Assembly: GCF_036634195.1 (NCBI RefSeq) | Contig: NZ_JAZIFY010000001.1 | Coordinates: forward strand, 4,846,501-4,910,500 | Direction of reading: 5' to 3' | Length of the DNA: 64,000 nucleotides | Source: Streptomyces sp. P9-A4 | GTDB taxonomy: Bacteria; Actinomycetota; Actinomycetes; Streptomycetales; Streptomycetaceae | Shown: positions 28,115 to 38,300 of the stretch, in pieces | Layout: every line of letters begins with the position of its first letter | Position numbering within the stretch: the stretch's first letter is position 1 | Position numbers and translations under genes: made by a program | The notes under the pieces: generated by a model | Told to the model about the DNA's origin: nothing | What the model saw: only the letters and a program-made list of their open reading frames with translations | The model's database searches: none

Positions 28115-29326
28115 TCAGTCGGCCAAGCGCCGGACCGCGAACTCGCCCTCCGCGACCCTGGCCCGCAGCTCCTCGCCCTCCGCGACCTCCTCCGGGGCGC
28201 GGACCACCGTCCCGTCCACCCGCTGGAGCACCGCGTACCCCCGCTCCATCGTCGCCGCGGGCGACAGCGCGCGGACCCGCGCCCGCGTGTGCGACAGCTC
28301 GGAGTCCGCCCGGTCGAGCAGATGCCCGAGGACGCGCCGGCTGCGGGCGAGGAGTGCGGCCACCTCGTCCTCGCGGACCTCCACCATGCGCTGCGGATGC
28401 TCCATGACCGGCCGCGCGAGCGCGTGCGCGAGTCCGCGCTCCTCCCGGTCGAGGAGACCCCGTACGGTCCGCAGGGCGCGGTCCCGCAGCCCACGGACCC
28501 GGTCCAGCTCCTCGCCGACGTCCGGGACGACCTTCTTGGCGGCGTCCGTCGGGGTCGAGGCGCGCAGATCGGCCACCAGGTCGAGCAGCGGCGAATCGGG
28601 TTCGTGCCCGATGGCCGAGACCACCGGCGTACGGCAGTCGGCGACGGCGCGGACGAGCTGCTCGTCCGAGAACGGCAGCAGGTCCTCGACGCTGCCGCCG
28701 CCCCGGGCGACGATGATCACGTCCACGTCCTGGTGGGCGTCGAGCTCCTTGACCGCCTGGACGACCTGCGGAACCGCCTTCACGCCCTGCACCGCCACGT
28801 TCCGCACCTCGAAGGCGACGGCGGGCCAGCGGCGCCGCGCGTTCTCCAGGACGTCCCGCTCGGCGGCCGAGGCACGGCCGCAGACGAGCCCGATCCGGTG
28901 CGGCAGGAAGGGGAGCGGCTTCTTCCGGTCGAGGGCGAAGAGCCCCTCGGCGGCGAGGCTCCGCTTCAGCTGTTCGAGCCGGGCGAGCAGCTCGCCGATG
29001 CCGACCGGCTTGATCTCCACGGCCCGCAGCGACAGCTGCCCGCGCGGCGCGTACCACTCGGGCTTGGCGCGCACGACGACCCGGGCGCCCTCCGACACGA
29101 CGTCCGCGACGGCGTCGAAGACCTGGCGGTAGCAGGTGACGCCGATGGAGATGTCGTGCGAGGGATCGCGCAGCGTCAGGAAGACGACCCCGGCGCCGGG
29201 GCGGCGCGAGAGCTGGGTGATCTGCCCCTCGACCCAGATCGCCCCGAGCCGGTCGATCCACCCTCCGATCAGCCGGGAGACCTCACCGACGGGAAGCGGT
29301 GCTTCGGCGGACGTAGTCAGAGCCAT
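28115..29326 (-). CDS. xseA: Exodeoxyribonuclease VII large subunit
   Basis: A 403-aa catalytic subunit. The N-terminal OB-fold (about 10-105; [20 protein letters not shown]) binds single-stranded DNA; the catalytic domain has [39 protein letters not shown] and [20 protein letters not shown], then coiled-coil and the C-terminal ERGYAVLQR motif. It is transcribed before xseB. The tandem repeats at 29416-29545 lie in its upstream gap. Confidence 0.95.
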   Translation of the reverse strand: MALTTSAEAPLPVGEVSRLIGGWIDRLGAIWVEGQITQLSRRPGAGVVFLTLRDPSHDISIGVTCYRQVFDAVADVVSEGARVVVRAKPEWYAPRGQLSLRAVEIKPVGIGELLARLEQLKRSLAAEGLFALDRKKPLPFLPHRIGLVCGRASAAERDVLENARRRWPAVAFEVRNVAVQGVKAVPQVVQAVKELDAHQDVDVIIVARGGGSVEDLLPFSDEQLVRAVADCRTPVVSAIGHEPDSPLLDLVADLRASTPTDAAKKVVPDVGEELDRVRGLRDRALRTVRGLLDREERGLAHALARPVMEHPQRMVEVREDEVAALLARSRRVLGHLLDRADSELSHTRARVRALSPAATMERGYAVLQRVDGTVVRAPEEVAEGEELRARVAEGEFAVRRLAD

Positions 29327-29415
29327 GGACCGAGCGTAACGGCGCGGTACGACAACGTCAGGGGCGCGCGGCGGGACGGGCGCATGAGGTCGGGGCGGGG
29401 GCGTACGGCCCAGGG

Positions 29416-29545
29416 TGCGTCCGTCCCGGCGGGGGCGTACGGCTCACGGGTGGATCCGTCCCGGCGGGCTCGTACGGCCACGGCGGGTGGATCCGTCCCG
29501 GCGGGCTCGTACGGCCACGGCGGGCTCGTACGGCCCGGCAGGCGC
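29416..29545. repeat. Imperfect tandem repeat with a 37-bp unit
   Basis: Two exact 37-bp copies (29451-29487 and 29488-29524) start with TGGATCCGTCCCGGCGGG and continue with CTCGTACGGCCACGGCGGG. A degenerate 35-bp copy precedes them (29416-29450) and a partial copy follows. The array fills most of the 272-bp gap between xseA and the permease gene. Confidence 0.9.
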
Positions 29546-29598
29546 ATCCCGCCCCAGCGGGCCCGACACGCGCCGGCGTACGCCACCCCCCCGGCCGC

Positions 29599-30978
29599 TC
29601 AGCCCCGCCGCGTCGTCCGTGGCGTCCGCGTCGTGCCCTGTACGGCCAGGACGACGAGTCCGACCCCCAGCCACACCACGCCCACCACCTGCGCCGCCGC
29701 CGAGGCCTCCACGATGACCGCGATCAGGATTCCCGCGCCGACCACCGGGAGGACGATGTGCTTGAGCACGTTCGGCGGGCCCTCCGCCCTCCGTACCGCG
29801 AACCAGCCCACCACGCTCGCGTGCAGCAGGACGAAGGCGGTCAGCGCGCCGACGTCGACGACCGACACCAGGTGGTCGAGGCCGTCGTCCCGCCGGGCCG
29901 CCCACACCGCCGCGACCATCGTGACCGTCGCCGCCACGAGGAGCGCCACCCGCGGCACGCCCCCGTCCGTCCGGGCGAGCACGTGCGGCAGGCGCCGGTC
30001 GCGGCCCATCGCGAAGAGCAGCCGGCCGCCGGCCGCCTGTCCGGCGAGCGCGGCGAAGGCAGCGCCGATCGCCTTGGAGGCGGCCACGAGGTCGTGCAGC
30101 CAGCCGCCGACCGAGAGGTCGACCGCGTCGTAGAAGGCCGAGCCCTGCTTGCCGGGGTCCGCCGCGAGTTCGGCGGAGGAGACCGGTTCGAGGAGGGCGA
30201 CCAGCCAGGACTGGGCGATGAACAGGACGCCCGCGAGGGCCAGGCAGAACAGCACCGCCCGCGCCACCTTCGCCGAGCCGCCGGTGACCTCCTCGGCGAA
30301 GGAGGCGATGGCGTCGAAGCCCAGGTAGGAGAGCACGGCCACCGACACGGCGCCGAGGACGGCCGAGAGCGAGAAGGACGCGTCGCCGGTGAGCGGCGAC
30401 CACCAGTCGCGCTGTGCCCCGTCCCGTACGAGCACCACCACGGCCGAGACGACGAAGACGAGCAGGACGACGATCTCCATCGCGAGCACCGCGAAGCCGA
30501 CGCGCGCGGCGGCCCGTACGCCCCACAGGTTGAGGAGCGTGGTGACGACGACGGCGATCCCCGTCCACACCCACCGGTCCACCTCGGGGACGAGCGCCTC
30601 CATGGCGATGCCCGCGAAGAGGTACGCGACGGCCGGGATGAGCAGGTAGTCGAGCATCGCCATCCAGCCGGCGATGAATCCCGGCCCTTCTCCGAGGCCC
30701 TTGCTCGCGTACGTGAAGACGGATCCGGCCTGTGGTGCGACCCGGACCATCTGCGCGTAGCTGAACGCCGTGAACGCCATGGCGACGGTGGCCACGAGGT
30801 ACACCAGTGCGACCGCGCCGCGGGACTTGGCGTCGAGCGTGCCGAAGACGCCCACGGGCGCCATCGGGGCGATGAAGAGCAGTCCGTAGACGACCAGGTC
30901 GCGGAACCCGAGGTTCCGTCGAAGCCCGGTATGTTCGGCGTCTTCCCCGCGCGCCGTCACCTGCGATTCCTCGGCCAT
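29599..30978 (-). CDS. APC-family amino acid permease
   Basis: A 459-aa permease with about 12 transmembrane helices, e.g. [19 protein letters not shown] (residues about 25-45), [20 protein letters not shown] and [15 protein letters not shown]. The loop motif [15 protein letters not shown] is typical of the APC superfamily. It imports amino acids or related amines by proton symport; substrate unknown. ATG 30976-30978 gives MAEESQ. It is divergent from ispH, with a 63-bp gap that must hold both promoters. Confidence 0.9.
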   Translation of the reverse strand: MAEESQVTARGEDAEHTGLRRNLGFRDLVVYGLLFIAPMAPVGVFGTLDAKSRGAVALVYLVATVAMAFTAFSYAQMVRVAPQAGSVFTYASKGLGEGPGFIAGWMAMLDYLLIPAVAYLFAGIAMEALVPEVDRWVWTGIAVVVTTLLNLWGVRAAARVGFAVLAMEIVVLLVFVVSAVVVLVRDGAQRDWWSPLTGDASFSLSAVLGAVSVAVLSYLGFDAIASFAEEVTGGSAKVARAVLFCLALAGVLFIAQSWLVALLEPVSSAELAADPGKQGSAFYDAVDLSVGGWLHDLVAASKAIGAAFAALAGQAAGGRLLFAMGRDRRLPHVLARTDGGVPRVALLVAATVTMVAAVWAARRDDGLDHLVSVVDVGALTAFVLLHASVVGWFAVRRAEGPPNVLKHIVLPVVGAGILIAVIVEASAAAQVVGVVWLGVGLVVLAVQGTTRTPRTTRRG

Positions 30979-31041
30979 GGGCACAGTTTCGGCCACGGCA
31001 CCGATCAAACCGCTCACCGACGCGGCCTTACGATGGGACGC

Positions 31042-32076
31042 ATGACTGCAACGCCCGCGTCGACGCCCGCGAACGCCCCCGCGACGAACCGCCCGAAGCG
31101 TGTCCTGCTCGCCGCTCCCCGCGGCTACTGCGCGGGCGTGGACCGTGCCGTGATCGCCGTGGAGAAGGCCCTGGAGCAGTACGGTGCGCCGATCTACGTA
31201 CGCCACGAGATCGTCCACAACAAGTACGTCGTCCAGACGCTGGAGCGGAAGGGCGCGATCTTCGTCGACCAGGCGACCGAGGTGCCGCCGGGCAACATCG
31301 TGATGTTCTCCGCGCACGGCGTCGCCCCGACCGTCCACGAGGAGGCCCGGCAGGGCCGGCTCGCGACCATCGACGCCACCTGCCCGCTGGTCACCAAGGT
31401 GCACAAGGAAGCCGTCCGGTTCGCCAACGACGACTTCGACATCCTCCTCATCGGCCACGAGGGCCACGAGGAGGTCATCGGCACCTCCGGCGAGGCCCCC
31501 GACCACATCCAGCTGGTCGACGGCCCCGACGACGTGGCCAAGATCGAGGTCCGCGACCCGGCCCGGGTGGTCTGGCTCTCGCAGACCACGCTCTCGGTCG
31601 ACGAGACGATGGAGACGGTCGACGCGCTGAAGGAGAAGTTCCCGCAGCTGATCTCCCCGCCGTCCGACGACATCTGCTACGCCACCCAGAACCGCCAGAT
31701 CGCGATCAAGGAGCTGGCCGGCCAGGCCGAGCTGGTGATCGTCGTCGGCTCGAAGAACTCCTCGAACTCGATCCGCATGGTCGAGGTCGCCAAGCAGTCC
31801 GGCGTCCCCGCCGCGTACCTGGTCGACTTCGCCAGCGAGATCGACGAGGCCTGGCTCGAGGGCGTCACCAGCGTCGGCCTCTCCTCGGGCGCCTCGGTCC
31901 CGGACGTCCTGGTGCAGGAAGTCCTGGAATGGCTCTCCGAGCGCGGTTACGCGGACGTGGAGATCGTCAAGACGGCCGACGAGTCCCTCACGTTCTCGCT
32001 GCCCAAGGAACTCCGCAACAAGGACCTGCGCGCCGAGGCGGCGAAGCTGCTGGCGACCTCCCCGGTCAAGGAGTAG
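31042..32076 (+). CDS. ispH: 4-hydroxy-3-methylbut-2-enyl diphosphate reductase
   Basis: A 344-aa iron-sulfur enzyme of the MEP pathway making isopentenyl and dimethylallyl diphosphate. The three conserved Cys are in [27 protein letters not shown] and [11 protein letters not shown]; the TQNRQ and SSNSIRMVE blocks bind substrate. ATG 31042 gives MTATPAS; ATG 31033 is an in-frame alternative. The following ppgK gene starts 30 bp downstream on the same strand. Confidence 0.96.
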   Translation: MTATPASTPANAPATNRPKRVLLAAPRGYCAGVDRAVIAVEKALEQYGAPIYVRHEIVHNKYVVQTLERKGAIFVDQATEVPPGNIVMFSAHGVAPTVHEEARQGRLATIDATCPLVTKVHKEAVRFANDDFDILLIGHEGHEEVIGTSGEAPDHIQLVDGPDDVAKIEVRDPARVVWLSQTTLSVDETMETVDALKEKFPQLISPPSDDICYATQNRQIAIKELAGQAELVIVVGSKNSSNSIRMVEVAKQSGVPAAYLVDFASEIDEAWLEGVTSVGLSSGASVPDVLVQEVLEWLSERGYADVEIVKTADESLTFSLPKELRNKDLRAEAAKLLATSPVKE

Positions 32077-32105
32077 CCCCGCGCCCCAGCCCGTACCGTG
32101 GGTCC

Positions 32106-32849
32106 ATGAACGTCTTCGGAGTGGACATCGGCGGCTCGGGCATCAAGGGCGCCCCTGTGGACCTGGAGCGCGGAGCGCTCACCGAGGAGCGCCACAAGGT
32201 GCTGACCCCGCAGCCCGCCACACCCGACGGTGTGGCGGGCTGCGTCGTAGAGGTCGTGGAGCGCTTCGGCTGGACCGGACCGGTGGGGGTGACCTTCCCC
32301 GGGGTGGTCACGGGCTCCACGATCCGTACGGCGGCGAACGTCGACAAGTCATGGATCGGCGTCGACGCGGGCACCCTCCTGAGCGAGCGCCTGGGCGGCC
32401 TCCCGGTGACCGTCCTGAACGACGCGGACGCGGCCGGCATCGCCGAGATGACCTTCGGCGCGGGCCGGGGCCGCAGGGGCACCGTGATCCTGCTGACGCT
32501 GGGCACCGGCATCGGCTCGGCCCTCTTCGTCGACGGCCGCCTCGTCCCGAACACGGAGCTCGGCCACCTGGAACTCAAGGGCCACGACGCCGAGACCAGG
32601 GCGTCGACGAAGGCCAAGGAGGACGAGGACCTCACCTGGGAACACTGGGCGACGCGCCGGCTCCGCAAGTACCTGGCGCACGTGGAGATGCTCTTCTCGC
32701 CGGAGCTGTTCATCATCGGCGGCGGGGTGAGCCGGAAGGCGGACAAGTTCCTGCCACTGATCGAGGACATCAGGGCGGAGATCGTCCCGGCGGAACTGCA
32801 GAACAACGCGGGGATCGTGGGGGCGGGGATGGCGGCGGGGACGGGGTGA
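32106..32849 (+). CDS. ppgK: Polyphosphate glucokinase (ROK family)
   Basis: A 247-aa cytoplasmic kinase. Phosphate 1 motif FGVDIGGSGIKGAPVD, second phosphate motif TLGTGIGSALFVDG, and the PPGK-specific region ELGHLELKGHDAE with LTWEHWATRRLRKYLAHVE. It phosphorylates glucose with polyphosphate (and often ATP), feeding glycolysis. It probably shares a transcript with ispH. Confidence 0.93.
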   Translation: MNVFGVDIGGSGIKGAPVDLERGALTEERHKVLTPQPATPDGVAGCVVEVVERFGWTGPVGVTFPGVVTGSTIRTAANVDKSWIGVDAGTLLSERLGGLPVTVLNDADAAGIAEMTFGAGRGRRGTVILLTLGTGIGSALFVDGRLVPNTELGHLELKGHDAETRASTKAKEDEDLTWEHWATRRLRKYLAHVEMLFSPELFIIGGGVSRKADKFLPLIEDIRAEIVPAELQNNAGIVGAGMAAGTG

Positions 32850-32889
32850 GGGGGGCGAGGGGATGAGGCGGGCTTACGCGTGACCGGCG

Positions 32890-32912
32890 GGCGGCCCGAC
32901 AGGCCGGCCGCC
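32890..32912. terminator. Weak hairpin after ppgK
   Basis: GGCGGCC (32890-32896) pairs with GGCCGCC (32906-32912) in the 132-bp gap between convergent genes; a plausible but modest terminator. Confidence 0.45.
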
Positions 32913-32981
32913 GGGCCCCCGTGACCGCCCGGCAGCCTGACTGCGTGGGCGCCCGACTGACACTCCGGCCCGGCCGCCTGG

Positions 32982-33788
32982 TCAGGCGACGGGGCGGCGG
33001 CGCGGGGCCCCGCCCCGGGCGGGACCCGCGCCGGGATCGGCCTTACCGGCGCCGGAGGGATCCGCGGAGGCGCCACCGGCAGCCCCCGGAGAACCACCGG
33101 CCGCACCGCCCCCCGTACCACCGGCCCCCGCCCCACCCGCTCCAGCCGCGCTCGCGGGCCGGGTGCGGGGCGGCTGGCGCCGTCCCATCTCCCGGACCTT
33201 CCGTACGCTCGCGATGACCCCGGCGACGAGGGTGCCGCCGTACAGCCACCCGGCGTGTACGGCGAGGGCGGTGACGACGGCCATGGCCTGGCCGCCGAAG
33301 CCGCCGGTGCCGCCCGCGACGGGGATGACGCCGACGGCGAAGGCGATGGGGACGCCGATGGGGGCGGTGACGAGGTCGGCGGTACGGACCCAGAGCGCGG
33401 TGAGCGCGCTGACGGGCAGGAAGAGCAGCCCGTAGACGACGGGGGAGCCGTCGAACAGCAGCAGGTCGAGCAGGCCGAGGACCAGCATGACGGCGGCGGC
33501 GAAGAGCCCGGCGCCGAGGCCGGTGAGACGGGGCGAGGGCAGGCGTCGGAGGGCGAGGACGAAGGGCGGCACGGACCGGGCGCCGGGCGCTCGGGCACCG
33601 GCCTTGCCGACGGCCCCGGGGGCACCGGCCCGCTCGACGCGGGCGCCGCCGGGACCGCGCCGGGTCCGGCCGGTCACCCGGTACACGGCCGCGCCCTCCA
33701 CGAGCGCGCCGGGCGGTGCGACCGGCGGCGTGGCGGGGGTTTGCGGCCGTCGGCGGCCTTGCGGCTGACTTGTCCTGTGCTGCTCCAC
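32982..33788 (-). CDS. Membrane protein of the DUF6542-like type
   Basis: A 268-aa protein. A long basic Pro/Ala/Arg-rich N-terminus (1-80) and a Gly/Ala-rich C-terminal tail (210-268) flank four transmembrane helices (GLGAGLFAAAVMLVLGLLDL; VYGLLFLPVSALTALWV; GVPIAFAVGVIPVAG; MAVVTALAVHAGWLYGG). This matches a Streptomyces family of unknown function usually found next to the ychF GTPase gene. It is divergent from ychF. Confidence 0.75.
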   Translation of the reverse strand: MEQHRTSQPQGRRRPQTPATPPVAPPGALVEGAAVYRVTGRTRRGPGGARVERAGAPGAVGKAGARAPGARSVPPFVLALRRLPSPRLTGLGAGLFAAAVMLVLGLLDLLLFDGSPVVYGLLFLPVSALTALWVRTADLVTAPIGVPIAFAVGVIPVAGGTGGFGGQAMAVVTALAVHAGWLYGGTLVAGVIASVRKVREMGRRQPPRTRPASAAGAGGAGAGGTGGGAAGGSPGAAGGASADPSGAGKADPGAGPARGGAPRRRPVA

Positions 33789-33949
33789 CCCACCAACGTA
33801 GGTCGGGAGGGGGCGGGAACCGGGTCCGGGACACGCCCTTTGGGTGACCTTGCCCCCGAGAACGACCGAAGGTCGGCGTCACTGGCTGGTTCGGCCCGCC
33901 CGTAAACTGGGGGATCGGCCCCCCGTCCACACTTCAGGAAGTCGCCACC

Positions 33950-35038
33950 GTGTCGCTCACGATCGGAATCGTCGGTCTGCCGAATGTCGGCAAGTCGACC
34001 CTGTTCAACGCCCTGACCAAGAACGACGTGCTGGCGGCCAACTACCCGTTCGCCACGATCGAGCCGAACGTCGGCGTCGTCGGCGTCCCGGACGCCCGCC
34101 TGACGAAGCTCGCGGAGATCTTCGGCTCGCAGCGCATCCTTCCGGCGACGGTCGACTTCGTCGACATCGCGGGCATCGTGCGCGGTGCGAGCGAGGGCGA
34201 GGGCCTCGGCAACAAGTTCCTCGCGAACATCCGCGAGTCGGACGCGATCTGCCAGGTCATCCGCGCCTTCAAGGACGAGAACGTCGTGCACGTCGACGGC
34301 AAGGTCTCGCCGAAGGACGACATCGAGACGATCAACACGGAGCTGATCCTCGCGGACCTCCAGACGATCGAGAAGGTCCTGCCGCGCCTCCAGAAGGAGA
34401 TGCGGATCAAGAAGGACACGGCGCCGAAGGTGGCCGCGGTCGAGGCCGCCCAGGCGATCCTGGAGAAGGGCGACACCCTCTTCTCCCAGGGCATCGTGCA
34501 GGGCTCGGAGAAGGCGGAGCTGCTCCACGACCTCCACCTCCTCACCATGAAGCCCTTCCTCTACGTGTTCAACGTGGACGAGGACGAGCTGACGGACGAC
34601 GCGTTCAAGGCGGAGCAGAGCGCGCTGGTCGCCCCGGCGGAGGCGATCTTCCTCAACGCGAAGCTGGAGCAGGACCTCGCCGAGCTGGACGAGGAGGACG
34701 CCATGGAGCTCCTCCAGTCGGTCGGCGCCGAGGAGCCGGGCCTGGCGACCCTCGCCCGCGTCGGCTTCGCGACCCTGGGCCTCCAGACCTACCTGACGGC
34801 CGGCCCGAAGGAATCCCGCGCCTGGACGATCAAGCAGGGCGCGACGGCCCCGGAGGCGGCCGGCGTGATCCACACCGACTTCCAGAAGGGCTTCATCAAG
34901 GCGGAGGTCATCTCCTTCGCGGACCTGGTCGCCACCGGCTCGGTAGCCGAAGCCCGCGCCGCCGGCAAGGCCCGCATGGAGGGCAAGGAATACGTCATGC
35001 AGGACGGCGACGTGGTGGAGTTCCGCTTCAACGTCTGA
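33950..35038 (+). CDS. ychF: Redox-regulated Obg-family ATPase YchF
   Basis: A 362-aa universally conserved P-loop protein. G1 is GLPNVGKSTLFNAL, switch II is DFVDIAGIVRGASEGEGLGN, and the NxxE variant FNVDEDE occupies the G4 position, which is why YchF prefers ATP over GTP. The TGS domain at the end (LQTYLTAGPKESRAWTI; EGKEYVMQDGDVVEFRFNV) is intact. It binds ribosomes and is linked to translation quality and oxidative stress. Start is GTG 33950. A strong terminator follows. Confidence 0.95.
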   Translation: MSLTIGIVGLPNVGKSTLFNALTKNDVLAANYPFATIEPNVGVVGVPDARLTKLAEIFGSQRILPATVDFVDIAGIVRGASEGEGLGNKFLANIRESDAICQVIRAFKDENVVHVDGKVSPKDDIETINTELILADLQTIEKVLPRLQKEMRIKKDTAPKVAAVEAAQAILEKGDTLFSQGIVQGSEKAELLHDLHLLTMKPFLYVFNVDEDELTDDAFKAEQSALVAPAEAIFLNAKLEQDLAELDEEDAMELLQSVGAEEPGLATLARVGFATLGLQTYLTAGPKESRAWTIKQGATAPEAAGVIHTDFQKGFIKAEVISFADLVATGSVAEARAAGKARMEGKEYVMQDGDVVEFRFNV

Positions 35039-35062
35039 TCCGCCCGGTCAGACGCGCGACGT

Positions 35063-35102
35063 GCCCACGGGGCCCGGTTCTTCGGAGTCGGGCCCCGTGG
35101 GC
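35063..35102. terminator. Terminator between ychF and the TIR operon end
   Basis: GCCCACGGGGCCCG (35063-35076) and CGGGCCCCGTGGGC (35089-35102) form a 14-bp perfect stem; it separates core genes from the convergent accessory operon. Confidence 0.87.
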
Positions 35103-35118
35103 GTACCTGCCTGCCTGA

Positions 35119-36309
35119 TCAGCTTTCGTCCTCGTCGTGTGCGCGAGGTGCCGTGGGGCGGTGCGGTTGGTGGGTGGGTTCCCAGAAGTACTGGGACGTT
35201 GTGTCGTCTTCGTCCGTATCGGTGTCCGAGGCCTCGTCCTCGCCGGGGCCGGTGCCCTGGTCGGGAGCCGGGAGGAGGTTCCGTCTGATCTCGTCGGCGG
35301 CCTCGTACAGTTCGGCCATCTCCAGGTTCATCACGACACGGTTCACGAGCACCGTGTACTCGTCCATGCCGGGCTTTACGCCCACCGCCGCCAGCCAGAC
35401 AACCAGCTGATCGGCGGCCCCGACCTCCGCCTCGCGGTCGAACGGCCCTGTTCCCGGGCCGGGGCCGCCCCACTGCGGGCCGCCGACGGTCGCTTCGTTC
35501 CGCGCGCCCGCGGGTGGGACGAGCAGGTGACGGAAGAGTTCGGGCACTTCCTCGTCGTTGGCGGCCGCGGCGATCTGGGCGAGCGGTCCGATCATGTCGA
35601 CCGCCTTATCGATCTCGTTCTCGTGCCGGGCCAGCCACCAGACCACCGCACTGCCCGCGCTCTGGAGCACGTCGTCACCGAGGTAGCGCCGCTTGTTGCG
35701 CTCGTGCTGGCGCTCGTACTCCCAGATCTCCTCGTCCTTGCTCAGGTCGCTCAGCTTCCGCAGGCGATCGCGGTCGGCGGGGGCGAGCGTCAGCGTCGCA
35801 TCGGCCGCCAGGGCCATCACCCGTCCGCTCCGGTCCGGGAGCGGGACGCTCAGCTCGCCCTCCAGGAGGAACCGCGCCGAGCTCGCCTGGCCTGGCTGCT
35901 CGCGACGGACGATCTCCTGGGCCCGGCTGACGACCGCGGACGCGGCGAGGGCCGGGGAGGAGCCGTCGGACCGGCCGGTGTGGTCGGGGACCGGCCGCCA
36001 CCACACGGTGGCGGAGAAGAGGAAGTCGTAGCCGTCCACGGCGCTCGGCAGCGCCGCGTCGATCACCCGCGTCTCCTGGTACGGCTGCTCGGTGGGCGCC
36101 GCGGGCGGCTCGGGCTCCCCGGGTCCGTAAGGATCGGCCTGCGGGTGGCCACTGCCGAGGAACGCCAGCACGAGCAGCAGTGAGCCCGAGGCCGCACCCA
36201 TGGACATGAAGCCCCACAGCCACGCCGACCAGTGCAGGAGGTTGCCGAGCACAGCTGGTGCGAGGCCGCAGAGAGCGACGAGCAGCAGGCTGGGAAAGCG
36301 GAGTCTCAT
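35119..36309 (-). CDS. Two-TM membrane protein, third gene of the TIR operon
   Basis: A 396-aa protein of unknown family. Two transmembrane helices lie at residues about 6-27 (FPSLLLVALCGLAPAVLG) and 30-53 (FMSMGAASGSLLLVLAFLG). A Pro-rich linker leads to a large domain with beta-rich start (DGYDFLFSATVWWRPVPD), a helical charged middle (DLSKDEEIWEYERQHERNKR) that loosely recalls SPFH-type membrane scaffolds, and an acidic C-terminus. Its ATG overlaps the stop of the NTPase-like gene by 4 bp, so production is coupled. As the only membrane member of the operon it could be the membrane target or pore-associated component; that is inference. Confidence 0.75.
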   Translation of the reverse strand: MRLRFPSLLLVALCGLAPAVLGNLLHWSAWLWGFMSMGAASGSLLLVLAFLGSGHPQADPYGPGEPEPPAAPTEQPYQETRVIDAALPSAVDGYDFLFSATVWWRPVPDHTGRSDGSSPALAASAVVSRAQEIVRREQPGQASSARFLLEGELSVPLPDRSGRVMALAADATLTLAPADRDRLRKLSDLSKDEEIWEYERQHERNKRRYLGDDVLQSAGSAVVWWLARHENEIDKAVDMIGPLAQIAAAANDEEVPELFRHLLVPPAGARNEATVGGPQWGGPGPGTGPFDREAEVGAADQLVVWLAAVGVKPGMDEYTVLVNRVVMNLEMAELYEAADEIRRNLLPAPDQGTGPGEDEASDTDTDEDDTTSQYFWEPTHQPHRPTAPRAHDEDES

Positions 36310-38300
36310 GGTGCCTCTTCCGTGGTCCGTGGTCCGTCGCCCGCACGCTGCGTACGGTCGGCGCGGGCGTACTGCGCCTGGTCGATGTGCTGCCACAGTC
36401 GGGCCGCGACGGCCGTCCGGACCGGGTCGCGGGCCGCGCCTGCCCAGTCGCAGGCGATGGCGTAGAGGCGGTGGAGGGCGATCGTGCGGCCGCGTGTCGC
36501 TCCGACCATCAGGTCCAGCGCCATCTCCCGCGTACGGTCGTCGGCCGCGGTGTCGAGCCAGCTCTTCACCAGGACGTCCCAGAGCTTCGTGGGCGGCTGG
36601 GAGAACACCGCCTCCCAGCCCAGGAACAGGTCCGGCCACCGTGGTGGGTCCGGTACCCGGTCGCTTCTCAGCAGCTCGGTGAGGAGCCGAAGAGGAGGCT
36701 CGGCCGCGCGGGACTCCCGGCGTGCCGGGCCCCGTAGCCGGTCGACCAGCAACCGGTAGAGCCGGCGGTCGTCGCCGACGAGCCCGAAGAGCGCCTCCTC
36801 GGCCGCGCGGGCCGCCTCCCCTTCCCGTGCGGCGAGGTGCCGCAGCCGCACCACGGCCTGATCGGGGTGGGTCGAGGAGAGACTCCGGACGCACGCGGCG
36901 GTCAGGGCGCGGACGACGCCGTCCGACAAGGAGGTGGAGTTCACGCAGTCGTACATCCGTCTGCGGAACCAGGCTCCGAACCCCTCGTGGCTGAGGCCGA
37001 GTTCGAGCGCCGCTACGGCTCGGGCGTCGCCGGACGCCCCGGTCGCGCCGTCCGCCCACAGGACCGCGAGGTCGAAGAGGTGGTCGGGCCGCCCGGTGGC
37101 CAGCGCGCGCTCGCCGAAGCGAACGACGATGTTCACCCGGTCGTCGGTGGTCAGACCGGGGAGCCCGGTGGTCACGCCGATCCATTCCGCGAGCTTCTCG
37201 CGCAGCCCGGGGAAGTTCGCCCAGAAGTACGTGCGGACCGCGTCGGCGTAGGCCAGTTGCTCGAAGCGGAGCCGTCCGTCCGGGTCCCGCTCGATCCCGA
37301 GGGTTATCAACCGCTGTCCGAAGTCGATCCGTTCGAGGTCGGTGCTCGCCTCTTCCTCGTGCCCCACCGTCTTCAGCAGCCCGCGCCACGCCTCGTGGAC
37401 GGTGTCGGCGTGCGCCTCCTCGAACACGGCAGCCGCGAGCAGCAGGGCCCGCTCGGGCGCGGTACGGGCCGTGTTCACGCGCTTGCCCACCTCGGTGGCA
37501 CGGTCCTTCACCGCGTGCAGGGCCTGGTCGAGCCAGCTCGCGAAGTCGGAGCCGAACCGGCCGCTGTCGCGAGCGGTCCTCACCAGGCCCGCCAGCCGGG
37601 CCAGTTCCCGCATGGGGGAGCGGTCGTACAGAAGCTGGAGTCCGGGGCGCCGCAGGTCCTCGGGGACGAAAGGCATCAGGTCCATCCGGAGGCACCGGGT
37701 GATGACGGCGATGCCCCGGGGGCGTTCCAGCCTCACCGTGTACGGTGCGAGCTCCGGCGGATGGGCGTGCGCCAGGCCCGAGGGCAGGACGACGACCAAG
37801 TGGGCCCCGACCTCATGGACCTGTGACCGGAGCCCGGCCAAGCGGCGCTGGGCCTCGGTGTACGCCTCCTCGTCGGTGATCCGGGAGAGGTCGAGGAGGA
37901 AGCGGTCACCCGCACCGGGGGGAGCGGGTTCCTCGTCCCCGTCCTTGGGCTTGCCGGGAGAAAGCTCCTCGAACCGGATGGCTTCCTCATCGGTTTCGCC
38001 GTCCTCGCCGAGCTGGTGCAGCAGCATGATCGCCGCGGCCCGACGGCCGGTGCCGGGCTGGGCGTCGAGCAGCACCACCGAGCCGGGTTTCTCCAGAAGG
38101 TCGGCGGCGACGCGGAACTTCCCCGGCGAGGCGAACCGCTCGGCCAGATGAAACCGGTCCTCGCGGACGATCCGCAGGGATTCCGCGCTTCTGCGGCTCC
38201 TCCAGGCGACGCCGGCGCCGTAGAAGACGTACTGGGGCCCCGGGCCGTTGTTCACCGGGCCACGCGCATCGTTGACGGTGACGCGGTCCGACGCGGTCAC
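36306..38300 (-). CDS. STAND-like protein with degenerate P-loop, second gene of the TIR operon
   Basis: A 664-aa protein starting at GTG 38298-38300, overlapping the TIR gene stop by 4 bp. Residues 9-24 carry the motif VNDARGPVNNGPGPQY shared with the TIR protein tail. Residues 79-88 (DAQPGTGRRA) sit where a Walker A would be expected, but Arg replaces the Lys and no Ser/Thr follows. A Walker-B-like strand DRFLLDLSRI lies near residues 131-140 and VGAHLVVVLPSG follows. The rest (about 230-640) is helical, as in NTPase sensor or repeat arms. I infer a nucleotide-switch-derived scaffold or sensor; ATP binding is doubtful. Confidence 0.75.
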   Translation of the reverse strand: MTASDRVTVNDARGPVNNGPGPQYVFYGAGVAWRSRRSAESLRIVREDRFHLAERFASPGKFRVAADLLEKPGSVVLLDAQPGTGRRAAAIMLLHQLGEDGETDEEAIRFEELSPGKPKDGDEEPAPPGAGDRFLLDLSRITDEEAYTEAQRRLAGLRSQVHEVGAHLVVVLPSGLAHAHPPELAPYTVRLERPRGIAVITRCLRMDLMPFVPEDLRRPGLQLLYDRSPMRELARLAGLVRTARDSGRFGSDFASWLDQALHAVKDRATEVGKRVNTARTAPERALLLAAAVFEEAHADTVHEAWRGLLKTVGHEEEASTDLERIDFGQRLITLGIERDPDGRLRFEQLAYADAVRTYFWANFPGLREKLAEWIGVTTGLPGLTTDDRVNIVVRFGERALATGRPDHLFDLAVLWADGATGASGDARAVAALELGLSHEGFGAWFRRRMYDCVNSTSLSDGVVRALTAACVRSLSSTHPDQAVVRLRHLAAREGEAARAAEEALFGLVGDDRRLYRLLVDRLRGPARRESRAAEPPLRLLTELLRSDRVPDPPRWPDLFLGWEAVFSQPPTKLWDVLVKSWLDTAADDRTREMALDLMVGATRGRTIALHRLYAIACDWAGAARDPVRTAVAARLWQHIDQAQYARADRTQRAGDGPRTTEEAP
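38229..38276. repeat. 48-nt homologous segment, copy in the NTPase-like gene
   Basis: This 48-nt stretch encodes residues 9-24 of the second operon protein. It is about 83 percent identical (40 of 48 by eye) to 38414-38461 in the TIR gene, in the same orientation and reading frame. Confidence 0.85.

Noticed and set aside
29416..29545. CRISPR-like array
   Set aside because: Repeats are directly adjacent with no unique spacers and no cas genes are present in the window.
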